DNA of 64,000 nt. It comes from Fibrobacter sp. UWP2 (GTDB taxonomy: Bacteria; Fibrobacterota; Fibrobacteria; Fibrobacterales; Fibrobacteraceae). Where the stretch lies: the NCBI RefSeq assembly GCF_900141705.1, contig NZ_FQYM01000003.1, positions 62,001 through 126,000 of the forward strand. The letters run 5' to 3'. This document shows, one piece after another, positions 8,918-16,522 of the stretch. The notes below the pieces were generated by a model. It was not told the DNA's origin. It did no database searches and was given only the letters and a program-made list of their open reading frames with translations. Numbering within the stretch: the stretch's first letter is position 1; the number at the start of each line of letters is the position of its first letter. Made by a program: the position numbers and the translations under genes.

Positions 8918-9055
8918 ATGAAAATCAAGAATCTATATGAACTAGCTCTCTTGTTGAGAGCTAAACTAAAAATGGCGAAATGGCCATTTAACCGATACGG
9001 TTTTCCCGTATTTCCTAGGGAGGTCATTCTTGAAGAACCTCCTGCACTTCATTGA
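8918..9055 (+). CDS. Small reading frame (45 aa), probably the N-terminal piece of the DUF4417 protein in another frame
   Basis: ATG at 8918 has AAGGA seven bases upstream, so translation is plausible. The peptide starts MKIKNLYELALLL and ends GFPVFPREVILEEPPALH. From memory of the family, complete DUF4417 proteins begin with a stretch like GFPxxPRExxLxEEP just before the part encoded from 9030. The frame shifts relative to the downstream gene, with a 26-base overlap (9030-9055). Either the gene is split by a frameshift, or ribosomes shift or re-initiate here. The Shine-Dalgarno-like AGGGAGG at 9017-9023 inside this frame favours re-initiation at TTG 9030. Confidence 0.5.
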   Translation: MKIKNLYELALLLRAKLKMAKWPFNRYGFPVFPREVILEEPPALH

Positions 9056-9593
9056 ACCCATTCAAAGGATTCGTTGTTGCAAAAATCCGAAAGAGACTTT
9101 GCTCTGTTCTTTTGCCGATGATAAATTCATTCGGAGACGGTTGCAAAATCTATTTGATGAAATTGGCCTGTATCGGAATTACTATGGCTTTGGTGGTTTT
9201 GACTTGAGTCCACGGATTAATTGGCCACTTCAAAAGCAAAAATTCAACATTTGGCTTTCGCAGTTGGCTACAGCTTTTGTTGCTCTGTCAGGACAAAAGA
9301 TTCTTCCGAATTTCCGGGTGGGTTGTTTGCAGACTTTGTATGTGCTTGAATCATATCCGAAAAACATTCCTTATATTATTGGTACGTTAGGTTGTGCTAA
9401 ACGCTATAATCCTTTGCATGACTACATTTTTAAAGCGAAAATGTTAATTGCGAGACCGTCTTTTTTGATGATTTATGGAAGATTGAGGGGCGAATATGAA
9501 GAAATGCTTGAAAAATTAGACGTTCCTTACATGGTGGTTTCAGATTATAGAACTCGCTGTTACAAAGAATCTTTAGAAAGGAGTGCCGCATAA
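9030..9593 (+). CDS. DUF4417-family protein (main part)
   Basis: 187 residues from TTG at 9030, which has a very good ribosome site (AGGGAGG, six bases upstream). The family signature is clear: YGFGGFDLSPRINW, then FNIWLSQLATAFVALSG, ILPNFRVG and a GTLGCAKR segment. DUF4417 proteins are common on phages and mobile elements; their activity is unknown to me. The N-terminal part of the domain seems to lie in the overlapping frame at 8918-9055. The stop overlaps the ATG of the next gene by one base, so three genes (9030-10368) are translationally coupled. Base composition is A+T-rich compared with the genes outside the island, which suggests transfer. Confidence 0.75.
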   Translation: MKNLLHFIEPIQRIRCCKNPKETLLCSFADDKFIRRRLQNLFDEIGLYRNYYGFGGFDLSPRINWPLQKQKFNIWLSQLATAFVALSGQKILPNFRVGCLQTLYVLESYPKNIPYIIGTLGCAKRYNPLHDYIFKAKMLIARPSFLMIYGRLRGEYEEMLEKLDVPYMVVSDYRTRCYKESLERSAA

Positions 9594-10012
9594 TGGATTC
9601 CAAAGATACATACTCTAAATCTGTTCAAGAACAAAAAGATCTTGCTCAGATAAATGCTGATTTAATGAAGAATATTGTGCAAGGCAAGAACAGAAGTCTC
9701 GAGCATTCTGAAAAATGGATGTCTGTAAATATTAACGATATCGTAAATCAGTTTGCGCCTGGAGCACAGGCGGAAGTTCAAGGCAATAAAGTTGAATGGC
9801 GCGACAAAGAAGGTAAAGTCTCCATTGTGGCTGATATTGGGGGCGGGTATTTGCGTATTCAAGATTTGTCGAAACCCTTTAGAGCGTATTTTGACTTGAA
9901 GGGCGAGAGTGTCAATAACTATATTGATGCAAAAGGAAAGCAACATGGACGTCCTAAGGCGGAACGAGAGGCTCTGACCCACTTTAGGATAAAATACAGG
10001 AGCGAAATGTAA
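9593..10012 (+). CDS. Small basic protein resembling the C-terminal module of polymorphic toxins
   Basis: 139 residues, coupled to the DUF4417 gene (TAATG) and to the next gene (TAATG). The N-terminal half is a polar helix (MDSKDTYSKSVQEQKDLAQ). The C-terminal half reads as beta strands with VADIGGGYLRIQDL, a YIDAKG turn, and an ending THFRIKYRSEM. That Gly-Tyr-Leu-Arg ... Asp-Gly/Lys-Gly ... THF-(K/R)-I-K order recalls C-terminal toxin modules of contact-dependent systems, but I cannot name the family and see no catalytic residues I trust. The acidic protein that follows would fit as an immunity partner. An unrelated phage-type function is equally possible. Confidence 0.45.
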   Translation: MDSKDTYSKSVQEQKDLAQINADLMKNIVQGKNRSLEHSEKWMSVNINDIVNQFAPGAQAEVQGNKVEWRDKEGKVSIVADIGGGYLRIQDLSKPFRAYFDLKGESVNNYIDAKGKQHGRPKAEREALTHFRIKYRSEM

Positions 10013-10368
10013 TGGAACAGCATGAAATAATCCTTGTCCCCAAGCGGAATTTTGACGAGAATACGGACTGCTGGCAATCTTACGCTAATAGCGGAGAGTT
10101 TGACGATTTCGTTCAGTGGTGGCTGAAACTCCCGGAAAATGAAACTTTGTGGGATGTCTATATGGCTTTTAACGAAACGTTGGACTTGCTCATTGATCAC
10201 TATGAGGATGAGGAGATTCCTGCCGAAAAAGTGGATGCTGCAATAAACATTGCAGATACATTTCGGGAAAAGAAAACAGGTGAATTGGAAAAAATGGCTT
10301 TTGACAAGTTGATGCAGGCTTTAACAAAAGCTAAAGAACTCGGTCAACCGGTCTATTTCTGGTTCTAA
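10012..10368 (+). CDS. Small acidic protein, possible immunity partner
   Basis: 118 residues, strongly acidic (HYEDEEIPAEKVDAA), predicted mostly helical, with several tryptophans near the N-terminus (CWQSYAN, VQWWLKL). No signal peptide or membrane segment. It is the last gene of the coupled trio and ends 37 bases before RNA element copy 2. Small size, acidity and coupling to a basic toxin-like protein are typical of immunity proteins, but I recognise no family. Confidence 0.5.
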   Translation: MEQHEIILVPKRNFDENTDCWQSYANSGEFDDFVQWWLKLPENETLWDVYMAFNETLDLLIDHYEDEEIPAEKVDAAINIADTFREKKTGELEKMAFDKLMQALTKAKELGQPVYFWF

Positions 10369-10390
10369 TTGTCATTTCTCCTTGTTTTTT

Positions 10391-10396
10391 TACTAT
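10391..10396 (+). promoter_or_regulatory. -10-like box ahead of RNA element copy 2
   Basis: TACTAT, with TTGTCA sixteen bases upstream (starting at 10369) as a plausible -35. The conserved RNA block begins nine bases downstream at 10406. Confidence 0.45.
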
Positions 10397-10405
10397 CATT
10401 CCCCA

Positions 10406-10615
10406 TGACATAGCCCCGTACCGAATGGTTCGGAGCGACCGGAAATTTTGAGATTCGTCTCTTATTCTTGGCTCTAAAACTACCACTTTTAAGTCGTACG
10501 AGAATAAGACGAACGCTCACGTCCCAATCGGGGCGTGGGTTGTTTGTGCTTATTGTACGACAGGGTGTGGTAGCCCTTAGAGCCAGTAAGTGCTTGCAAC
10601 TCCACGCCTTTTTTT
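10406..10615 (+). ncRNA. Structured RNA element, copy 2
   Basis: Bases 10406-10468 are identical to copy 1. The long hairpin is rebuilt from different sequence: TGGCTCTAA (10469-10477) with TTAGAGCCA (10577-10585), and GTCGTAC (10493-10499) with GTACGAC (10555-10561), while the CTACCAC/GTGGTAG pair is unchanged. The apical stem CACGTCCC/GGGGCGTG is better paired than in copy 1. The terminator-type pairing is GGCGTGGGTTG (10532-10542) with CAAC-T-CCACGCC (10597-10608), then seven T residues (10609-10615). It sits 53 bases upstream of the restriction-modification gene, as copy 1 sits upstream of the DUF4417 operon. Confidence 0.85.
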
Positions 10616-10668
10616 ATTTGTGGAAATTGCGGCAAACAAGGAACGGCTCTCGCAACGTTGGAGCCGCC

Positions 10669-13600
10669 ATGGTCGATTTGGACAAGAGCAAGATTCAAGC
10701 CGTCGCACAGTACATCGACGAGGTCTCCAAGCAATTTTCTACGGGCAAGGCGACCGAACACAGTTACCGCCCTGCACTCGCGAAACTCCTTGGCGACTTG
10801 CTCCCCAAATTCACCATCACCAACGAACCGAGCCGAATCCAGTGCGGAGCGCCGGACTACATTATCGCGAAAGGGAAAGGCGCAACATCGATTCCGGTTG
10901 CGTTCGTAGAGGCAAAGGACATCGGCGATAGCGACCTGGATGGAAACCGCCAGCACAAGGAACAGTTCAACCGTTACAAGAACTCCCTAGACCATATCCT
11001 TTTCACAGATTACCTTGATTTCCATGCTTATGAAAACGGGATGCCAACTCAAAACATCCGCATTGCAGAAATCAAAGGGAACAAAATTGCGCTGATTGAT
11101 GCCAATGTCCCGATGTTTTTGGAAATGGTGGCGCACATTGCGGAATCAACACCGCAGAAGATTACAAGTTCTACAAAGCTGGCGCAGATGATGGCGGCCA
11201 AGGCGCGCCTCCTTGCCGAAGTGATAGAAAAAACTCTTGAAACCGATAGCGAGAAGACGGGCGAACTGGCGGGGCAATGGAAATCTTTTCAGAGAGTCTT
11301 GATTCACGATTTGACAGAACGTCAATTTGCAGACATTTATGCACAGACAATTTGCTATGGAATGTTTGCGGCAAGGCTCCATGACGACACTCCTGACACG
11401 TTCAGTCGAGAAGAAGCGGCGACACTCATTCCCAAGACAAATCCGTTCTTGCGCAAGGTTTTCCAGAATGTTGCCGCATTCGATGTAGATACAAGCATCG
11501 CATGGATTGTAGATGACCTGGCAGAAACATTCCGGGTGACGGACATGCCGAAGGTCATGAAGAATTTTGGAAAGGCTACGGGTCAAGCCGACCCCATGAT
11601 TCACTTCTACGAAGATTTTCTGCGCTATTACGACCCCAAGCAGAAAAAGGCCTGTGGTGTTTATTACACGCCAGAACCTGTTGTTTATTTTATCGTCAAT
11701 GCTGTCGATGAAATTCTGAAAACGCGCTTTGGTTTGAGCGATGGTCTCGCTGACACGAGTAAGGTGACGATTCGGCAGACTTCGAATCTGTATACGGACA
11801 ATCGCACCAAAGACCACAAGAAATACGAAACGCGAGAATACCATAAAGTTCAGATTCTCGACCCGGCAACCGGAACGGGAACATTCCTTGCCGAAGTGGT
11901 TCGCAAGATATATTCCGGTATGGAAAACCAAAAGGGCGCTTGGCAAAATTATGTGGAAGAACATCTGCTGCCGCGCCTGAACGGTTTTGAATTCATGATG
12001 GCTCCATACGCCGTTGCGCATTTGAAATTGGACATGGTGCTGGCGCAGACAGGCTACAAGGCAAGACAGGACAAACGACTTCGCATATTCCTTACCAATT
12101 CCCTTGAAGAATGTGACCACGACACGGGGACATTGTTTGCACAATGGCTTGCGCAAGAAGCGAACGAGGCAAACCTTGTCAAACGCGATACACCCGTAAT
12201 GGTAATGATTGGTAATCCGCCGTATAGCAATAGTAGTTCTAATAAAAGTAAATGGATTTTGGACCTTCTGAAAATATATAAACAAAATCTAAATGAGAAA
12301 AAAATAAATCTTGATGATGATTATATTAAATTCATTCGTTTAGGGCAACACTATGTAGAAAAGAATGGTGAAGGAATTCTTGCCTATATTTCAAACAACA
12401 GTTTCATTGATGGAATAACGCATCGGCAAATGAGACATTCATTGATGGATACTTTTGATGAAATCTACATTCTTGATTTACATGGAAGCCAAAAGAAGGG
12501 TGAAACTATTCAAAAAAATGACGAGAATGTCTTTGATATTACTTTAGGCGTAAGCATTAATATCTTTGTTAAGAGAAAACAGAGTGTCATCCTGAACGAT
12601 GCCCGCAAGGGCGAAGTCGAAGGATCTCTAGCCAGAGTATATCACTACGAGCTCTTCGGCAAACGCTATGAAAAATATGCATTTTTGACCAAAACATCGT
12701 TCAGCGATATTCCTTGGAAAGAACTTTCTCCACACACACCGCAATTTTTCTTTGTACCTAAAGATTTTTCTGTGCAGGAAGAATATAAAAAGGGGTTTAA
12801 ATTATCTGAATTAATAATTAACTATAATTCAGGTGTTCAAACAAAAAGAGATTATTTGAATATTTTTTATCAAAAAAAAGATGCTGATTCTTTGAAGAAT
12901 GATTTTGTTAATATGCCTATTCAAGAATTACAAAAAAAGTATCATGTGAAAGATGGAAGAGATTGGCAACTTGACTTGGCTAAAAATGATTTAATAAAAA
13001 ATAAAGTTCTAACGAATGAAATTGATTATAGACCATTTGACATTAGGTTTACAAATTACACTGGAAAAACAAAAGGGATAATGGGTTATCCAAGATATAA
13101 AACAAACTTTAATATTATTCAAAAAGAAAATATTTCTCTTGTTATATGTCGACAATTAAGTACGTTTGATTTTCAACATATTTTTGTGACGACGCATATT
13201 TCGGATTTAAATTCTATATCTTTGCAGTCAAAGGAACAGTCTTACGTTTTCCCGCTCTACCTTTACCCAACAGAAAGTGAAGAAAAGCTCGGCGAAACAC
13301 GCAAGCCCAATCTAGACGAAAAAATTTGGCACAAAATAGACAAGTGTGCAAAACTCAAAACAACTCCAGAGCAAGTCTTCGATTACATCTACGGCGTTCT
13401 CCACACTCCATCCTATCGTGAAAAATATAAGGAATTCCTTAAAATTGATTTTCCGCGAATTCCTTATCCCGAAAACAAGGAAGATTTTGAACGCATCGTT
13501 TCCATCGGCAACAAGCTCCGCAAATTGCACTTGATGGAAGAAATTCCTCCGCAGACAACCTCCTTCGACATCGAAGGCGACAATGCCGTAAGCGAAATTC

Positions 13601-13860
13601 GGTTTGAAAGGGAGATCCCCGACCAAGTCGGGGATGACAACTACGGCAAAGTTTTTATTAACAAGCAGCAATATTTCGGCAACGTCCCTGAACTAGCCTG
13701 GAACTTCTACATCGGTGGCTACCAACCCGCCCAGAAGTGGCTCAAGGACCGCAAGAACCGCACCCTTACCTTCGACGACATCTCGCATTACCGCAAAATC
13801 ATCGCCATCCTTATCGAAACTCACAAGTTGATGCAGAATCTTGATGAAATTGCGGGATAA
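10669..13860 (+). CDS. Single-chain restriction-modification enzyme (type IIG / type ISP-like)
   Basis: 1063 residues from ATG 10669, preceded by TTGGAG; the frame is open further upstream but that part overlaps RNA element copy 2. Order: an N-terminal nuclease domain with a PD-(D/E)XK pattern (GAPDYII about 60-66, then VEAK about 81-84); a helical linker; an N6-adenine methyltransferase with SAM motif LDPATGTGTF (about 396) and catalytic NPPY (516-519); a variable A+T-rich target-recognition region (about 525-870); and a C-terminal domain like the specificity domain of type ISP enzymes (about 870-1063, FGNVPELAWNFYIGGYQPAQ). No helicase motor is seen, unlike LlaBIII-type enzymes. It would methylate and cut its own site. 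Two short palindromic elements sit in frame (about residues 639-653 and 982-990). Confidence 0.85.
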   Translation: MVDLDKSKIQAVAQYIDEVSKQFSTGKATEHSYRPALAKLLGDLLPKFTITNEPSRIQCGAPDYIIAKGKGATSIPVAFVEAKDIGDSDLDGNRQHKEQFNRYKNSLDHILFTDYLDFHAYENGMPTQNIRIAEIKGNKIALIDANVPMFLEMVAHIAESTPQKITSSTKLAQMMAAKARLLAEVIEKTLETDSEKTGELAGQWKSFQRVLIHDLTERQFADIYAQTICYGMFAARLHDDTPDTFSREEAATLIPKTNPFLRKVFQNVAAFDVDTSIAWIVDDLAETFRVTDMPKVMKNFGKATGQADPMIHFYEDFLRYYDPKQKKACGVYYTPEPVVYFIVNAVDEILKTRFGLSDGLADTSKVTIRQTSNLYTDNRTKDHKKYETREYHKVQILDPATGTGTFLAEVVRKIYSGMENQKGAWQNYVEEHLLPRLNGFEFMMAPYAVAHLKLDMVLAQTGYKARQDKRLRIFLTNSLEECDHDTGTLFAQWLAQEANEANLVKRDTPVMVMIGNPPYSNSSSNKSKWILDLLKIYKQNLNEKKINLDDDYIKFIRLGQHYVEKNGEGILAYISNNSFIDGITHRQMRHSLMDTFDEIYILDLHGSQKKGETIQKNDENVFDITLGVSINIFVKRKQSVILNDARKGEVEGSLARVYHYELFGKRYEKYAFLTKTSFSDIPWKELSPHTPQFFFVPKDFSVQEEYKKGFKLSELIINYNSGVQTKRDYLNIFYQKKDADSLKNDFVNMPIQELQKKYHVKDGRDWQLDLAKNDLIKNKVLTNEIDYRPFDIRFTNYTGKTKGIMGYPRYKTNFNIIQKENISLVICRQLSTFDFQHIFVTTHISDLNSISLQSKEQSYVFPLYLYPTESEEKLGETRKPNLDEKIWHKIDKCAKLKTTPEQVFDYIYGVLHTPSYREKYKEFLKIDFPRIPYPENKEDFERIVSIGNKLRKLHLMEEIPPQTTSFDIEGDNAVSEIRFEREIPDQVGDDNYGKVFINKQQYFGNVPELAWNFYIGGYQPAQKWLKDRKNRTLTFDDISHYRKIIAILIETHKLMQNLDEIAG
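12585..12627. repeat. In-frame palindromic element inside the restriction-modification gene
   Basis: This stretch begins GTCATCCTGAACGA, has a GCCC-GCAA-GGGC hairpin in the middle, and ends TCGAAGGATCT. It resembles dispersed GTCATCCTGA...GGATC repeats of many bacteria. It is GC-rich inside an A+T-rich region and adds about 14 residues without breaking the frame. Confidence 0.5.
13612..13638. repeat. Second in-frame palindrome, sister of the element at 57404-57429
   Basis: ATCCCCGAC (13615-13623) and GTCGGGGAT (13627-13635) form a perfect 9-bp stem around CAA. The same arms occur at 57407-57427, where the palindrome has a T-run and acts like a terminator. Here it encodes residues such as EIPDQVGDD in frame. 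Confidence 0.7.
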
Positions 13861-13872
13861 ATTCGTCTTATC

Positions 13873-13895
13873 AAAAAAGGATGCGGCCCTTTTTT
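13873..13895. terminator. Bidirectional terminator between convergent genes
   Basis: AAAAAAGG (13873-13880) pairs with CCTTTTTT (13888-13895). It serves the restriction-modification gene on one strand and, read the other way, overlaps the last bases of the lipoprotein gene. Confidence 0.65.
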
Positions 13896-14952
13896 ATTCG
13901 CCGTAACTGTATGGGGCGTGCACGGTGATGACCAGGCTGTCGGTCTTGAACGAGCCCTGGTTCCCGAGACGGAACGTTGCTTGCCAGATGTTAAAGAATC
14001 TTGGGTCTGAGGCGCGGTAGGCTTTGTCGGCTTCGTAGTTGTTCTTGATGCGCGAACTCGAGAACATGTCGGCGATGGCGACGTCTTGGGGTAGGTCGGT
14101 CGCCGTGAAGTGCAGGCAGCCTATATCCTTATGCTCCCATCTTCTGGGGAGGATGTAGAGCGTGTCCCCGTTGCATTTTTCGGGTGATTCGGCCATGCGG
14201 AAAGGACAGTTGTTGTTCTTGAGTGCCTCGCGTCGGGTTGAATCGTCCATCCAATCGGGGCACGAGACGCATTTGTAGGCAGTGTCGAGATCGTAGTCGA
14301 ATTCGTAGCTTGCGATAGAACATTTTTCGATGGTCTCGAACTCGGTGTCGTCTGGAAGTTGCGACCTGTCGAAGTTCGTGTCGAGCGTGTAGCCCTCTAG
14401 CGTGTCAAGCCCCTCGGGGAACGAGAAGTAGGCCGTATCGTGGTCGCCGGCAGAAACCTTATGGTATATCTTTGCGTATAAATTAAGGTCTATGTCAAAT
14501 TTTTTCTCTTCGCCTTTTATGTCGACGAGGGCGAATCGTAAGTGGTTGTCGCTATCGGGGGCAAAGCTTATGCCGTAATTGTAATGCCTGTTGTAGTAAT
14601 CAAAAGGCGGCATGTTTCTAATGGAATCGCTGTCACCCACCTTGATTTTCGTGACGCATGCGGGGTGTACCGAATCCGCGCTCTCGTTCTCGAGCAGCTT
14701 GCAATCGAGCGTTTCCAGGTACACGCTCGTGATGGTGTCTGTTGCGGTGAACGAAATCTGGAGTGTCGTTGGACGGTGCAACATTTCGGCTGCGGGGAGG
14801 CAAACATGGTCTTCGCAGTAGTTGTAGACCGGGTCCATTCCCAAAAAGCGGCCTTCATCGTCTACGAGAATGAAGTCCCCGTTGGAGTCGCAGGCCCCGA
14901 GAGTGATGGCGGCGATTGCGACCGCTGAAAATATGGCGATGTTCTTGCGCAT
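13894..14952 (-). CDS. Lipoprotein of unknown function
   Basis: 352 residues. The N-terminus (MRKNIAIFSAVAIAAITLGAC) is a lipoprotein signal with the lipid-carrying Cys at 21. The mature part is acidic, rich in Asp and Thr, with several cysteines (YNYCEDHVCLP, YKCVSCPDW, NNNCPFR) that could form disulfides outside the cytoplasm. No family recognised. The gene is flanked by a terminator and a leaderless-type promoter, so it is probably transcribed alone. Confidence 0.7.
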   Translation of the reverse strand: MRKNIAIFSAVAIAAITLGACDSNGDFILVDDEGRFLGMDPVYNYCEDHVCLPAAEMLHRPTTLQISFTATDTITSVYLETLDCKLLENESADSVHPACVTKIKVGDSDSIRNMPPFDYYNRHYNYGISFAPDSDNHLRFALVDIKGEEKKFDIDLNLYAKIYHKVSAGDHDTAYFSFPEGLDTLEGYTLDTNFDRSQLPDDTEFETIEKCSIASYEFDYDLDTAYKCVSCPDWMDDSTRREALKNNNCPFRMAESPEKCNGDTLYILPRRWEHKDIGCLHFTATDLPQDVAIADMFSSSRIKNNYEADKAYRASDPRFFNIWQATFRLGNQGSFKTDSLVITVHAPYSYGE

Positions 14953-14956
14953 ATCA

Positions 14957-14964
14957 GAAAATTA
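14957..14964 (-). promoter_or_regulatory. TAnnTTTn box for the lipoprotein gene
   Basis: Read on the minus strand it is TAATTTTC, four bases before the ATG at 14952, with no ribosome site between. This fits a leaderless transcript. Confidence 0.45.
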
Positions 14965-15190
14965 ACAAAATGGGGGCAACGACGGCCGTAATTGCGCCAG
15001 ACACCTGACAAGGCGCAAGAATGCGGGATGGAATGGCTCCTGTGCGGGTTCTTTTGTCAGTTCTTTTGCTATCTTTTGGGCGAAAAAGGGCGCAGGGAAG
15101 TTCCCCGCGTTGCAATTTCGTGTTTTAACAGCAATCGACCCGCGGGCTGCCCGCCAAGGCTTTGCTCCGGGTCACAAAAACGAAGGATAT

Positions 15191-16495
15191 ATGGCAAATC
15201 GTGTTGTAATCGGCTCCCAGTGGGGCGATGAAGGTAAGGCGAAGGTTGTTGATTTTTTGACGCTCGATGCGGATATCATCGTGCGTTTCCAGGGCGGCGC
15301 GAACGCGGGCCACACCGTTGAGGTGGGCGACCAGAAGTTCGTGTTCCACCTGATTCCCTCGGGCATCATGCACAAGGACAAGATTTGCGTCATCGGTAAC
15401 GGTGTCGTGCTCGACCCCATCCAGACGCTCGCCGAGATTGCCGACCTGCACACGAAGGGCATCAACCCCGAAGGCCGCCTGTTCATTGCGAACAACGCCC
15501 ACGTGGTGCTCCCGTACCACTCCACGCTCGACAAGGCTAAGGAGAAGAAGGCGGGCAAGGCTGCCATCGGTACGACGGGCCGCGGCATTGGCCCCTGCTA
15601 CAGCGACAAGGTGAACCGCATCGGCGTGCGCGTGGGTGACCTCATGGACGAGCGCGAACTGCGCCCCCGCGTCGAGGCTATGGCCAAGGTCCACAACGAA
15701 GAATTTACCGTGATGTACGACGTCCCGGCGATTGACCCCGAAGTGGTCATCAAGGACTACCTCGAACTCGGCCAGAAGATCAAGCCGTTCGTCACCGACG
15801 TGAGCGAGATGCTCTACAAGGCCGTGAAGGCCGGCAAGCGCCTTGTGTTCGAGGGCGCCCAGGGCACCATCCTCGACGTGGACCAGGGTACCTACCCGTT
15901 CGTGACCTCGAGCAACACGGTCGCGGGCTACGCAAGCTGCGGCGCAGGTGTCGGACCTACGGCCCTGGACGAAGTCTGGGGCGTGGTGAAGGCGTACACG
16001 ACTCGCGTGGGTAACGGCCCCTTCCCGACGGAACTTTTGGACGAGACGGGCGACACGCTCCGCAAGATCGGTAACGAATATGGCGCCACCACGGGCCGCA
16101 ACCGCCGTTGCGGCTGGTTCGATGCCCCGGTCGTCCGCAAGGCTGCCGTGGTGAACGGCCTCACGCACCTCGCCATCACCAAGCTCGACGTGCTCGACTC
16201 GTTCGATACGGTGAAAATCTGCACCCATTACGAATGCGACGGCGAAAAGCTCGACTTTATCCCGAACCAGCTCTCGAAGGTGGGCCGCTGCACTCCGGTG
16301 TACGAGGAAATGCCCGGCTGGAAGCAGGACACGACCAAATGTCGCAGTTACGACGAGCTCCCGGAGAATGCAAAGAAATATTTGCAGAGAATGGCGGAAC
16401 TGGTCGATGTAAAAATTGGTATGATTTCTATTGGAGCCAAGCGAGACCAGAGTATCGTCATTGATGCGGGTCTTGCTGCCGGGTTGAAACTTTAA
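15191..16495 (+). CDS. purA: Adenylosuccinate synthetase
   Basis: 434 residues, the usual length. It joins IMP and aspartate using GTP in the first step from IMP to AMP. Start at ATG 15191 after CGAAGGAT; the frame is open upstream but the protein begins at MANRVVIGSQWGDEGK. Family hallmarks: GSQWGDEGKAKVVDFL, NAGHTVEVG, IGTTGRGIGPCYSDKVNRIG, FEGAQGTILDVDQGTYPFVTS, TRVGNGPFPTEL and GRNRRCGWFDA. The phosphate-loop sequence is GDEGKAK rather than the common GDEGKGK. The next gene starts 27 bases on and may be cotranscribed. A TATCTTTTG box (about 15068-15076) upstream could be the promoter. Confidence 0.96.
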   Translation: MANRVVIGSQWGDEGKAKVVDFLTLDADIIVRFQGGANAGHTVEVGDQKFVFHLIPSGIMHKDKICVIGNGVVLDPIQTLAEIADLHTKGINPEGRLFIANNAHVVLPYHSTLDKAKEKKAGKAAIGTTGRGIGPCYSDKVNRIGVRVGDLMDERELRPRVEAMAKVHNEEFTVMYDVPAIDPEVVIKDYLELGQKIKPFVTDVSEMLYKAVKAGKRLVFEGAQGTILDVDQGTYPFVTSSNTVAGYASCGAGVGPTALDEVWGVVKAYTTRVGNGPFPTELLDETGDTLRKIGNEYGATTGRNRRCGWFDAPVVRKAAVVNGLTHLAITKLDVLDSFDTVKICTHYECDGEKLDFIPNQLSKVGRCTPVYEEMPGWKQDTTKCRSYDELPENAKKYLQRMAELVDVKIGMISIGAKRDQSIVIDAGLAAGLKL

Positions 16496-16522
16496 AAAAC
16501 AAAAAAAAGAAGGAATGAGAAT

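Noticed and set aside
8604-10615. Retron-type RNA
   Set aside because: No reverse transcriptase is encoded in the window, and the fold lacks the usual paired outer ends of msr-msd RNA.
10468-10668. N-terminal extension of the restriction-modification protein
   Set aside because: The extra codons run through RNA element copy 2 and read as low-quality sequence; ATG 10669 has a good ribosome site and begins the conserved part.
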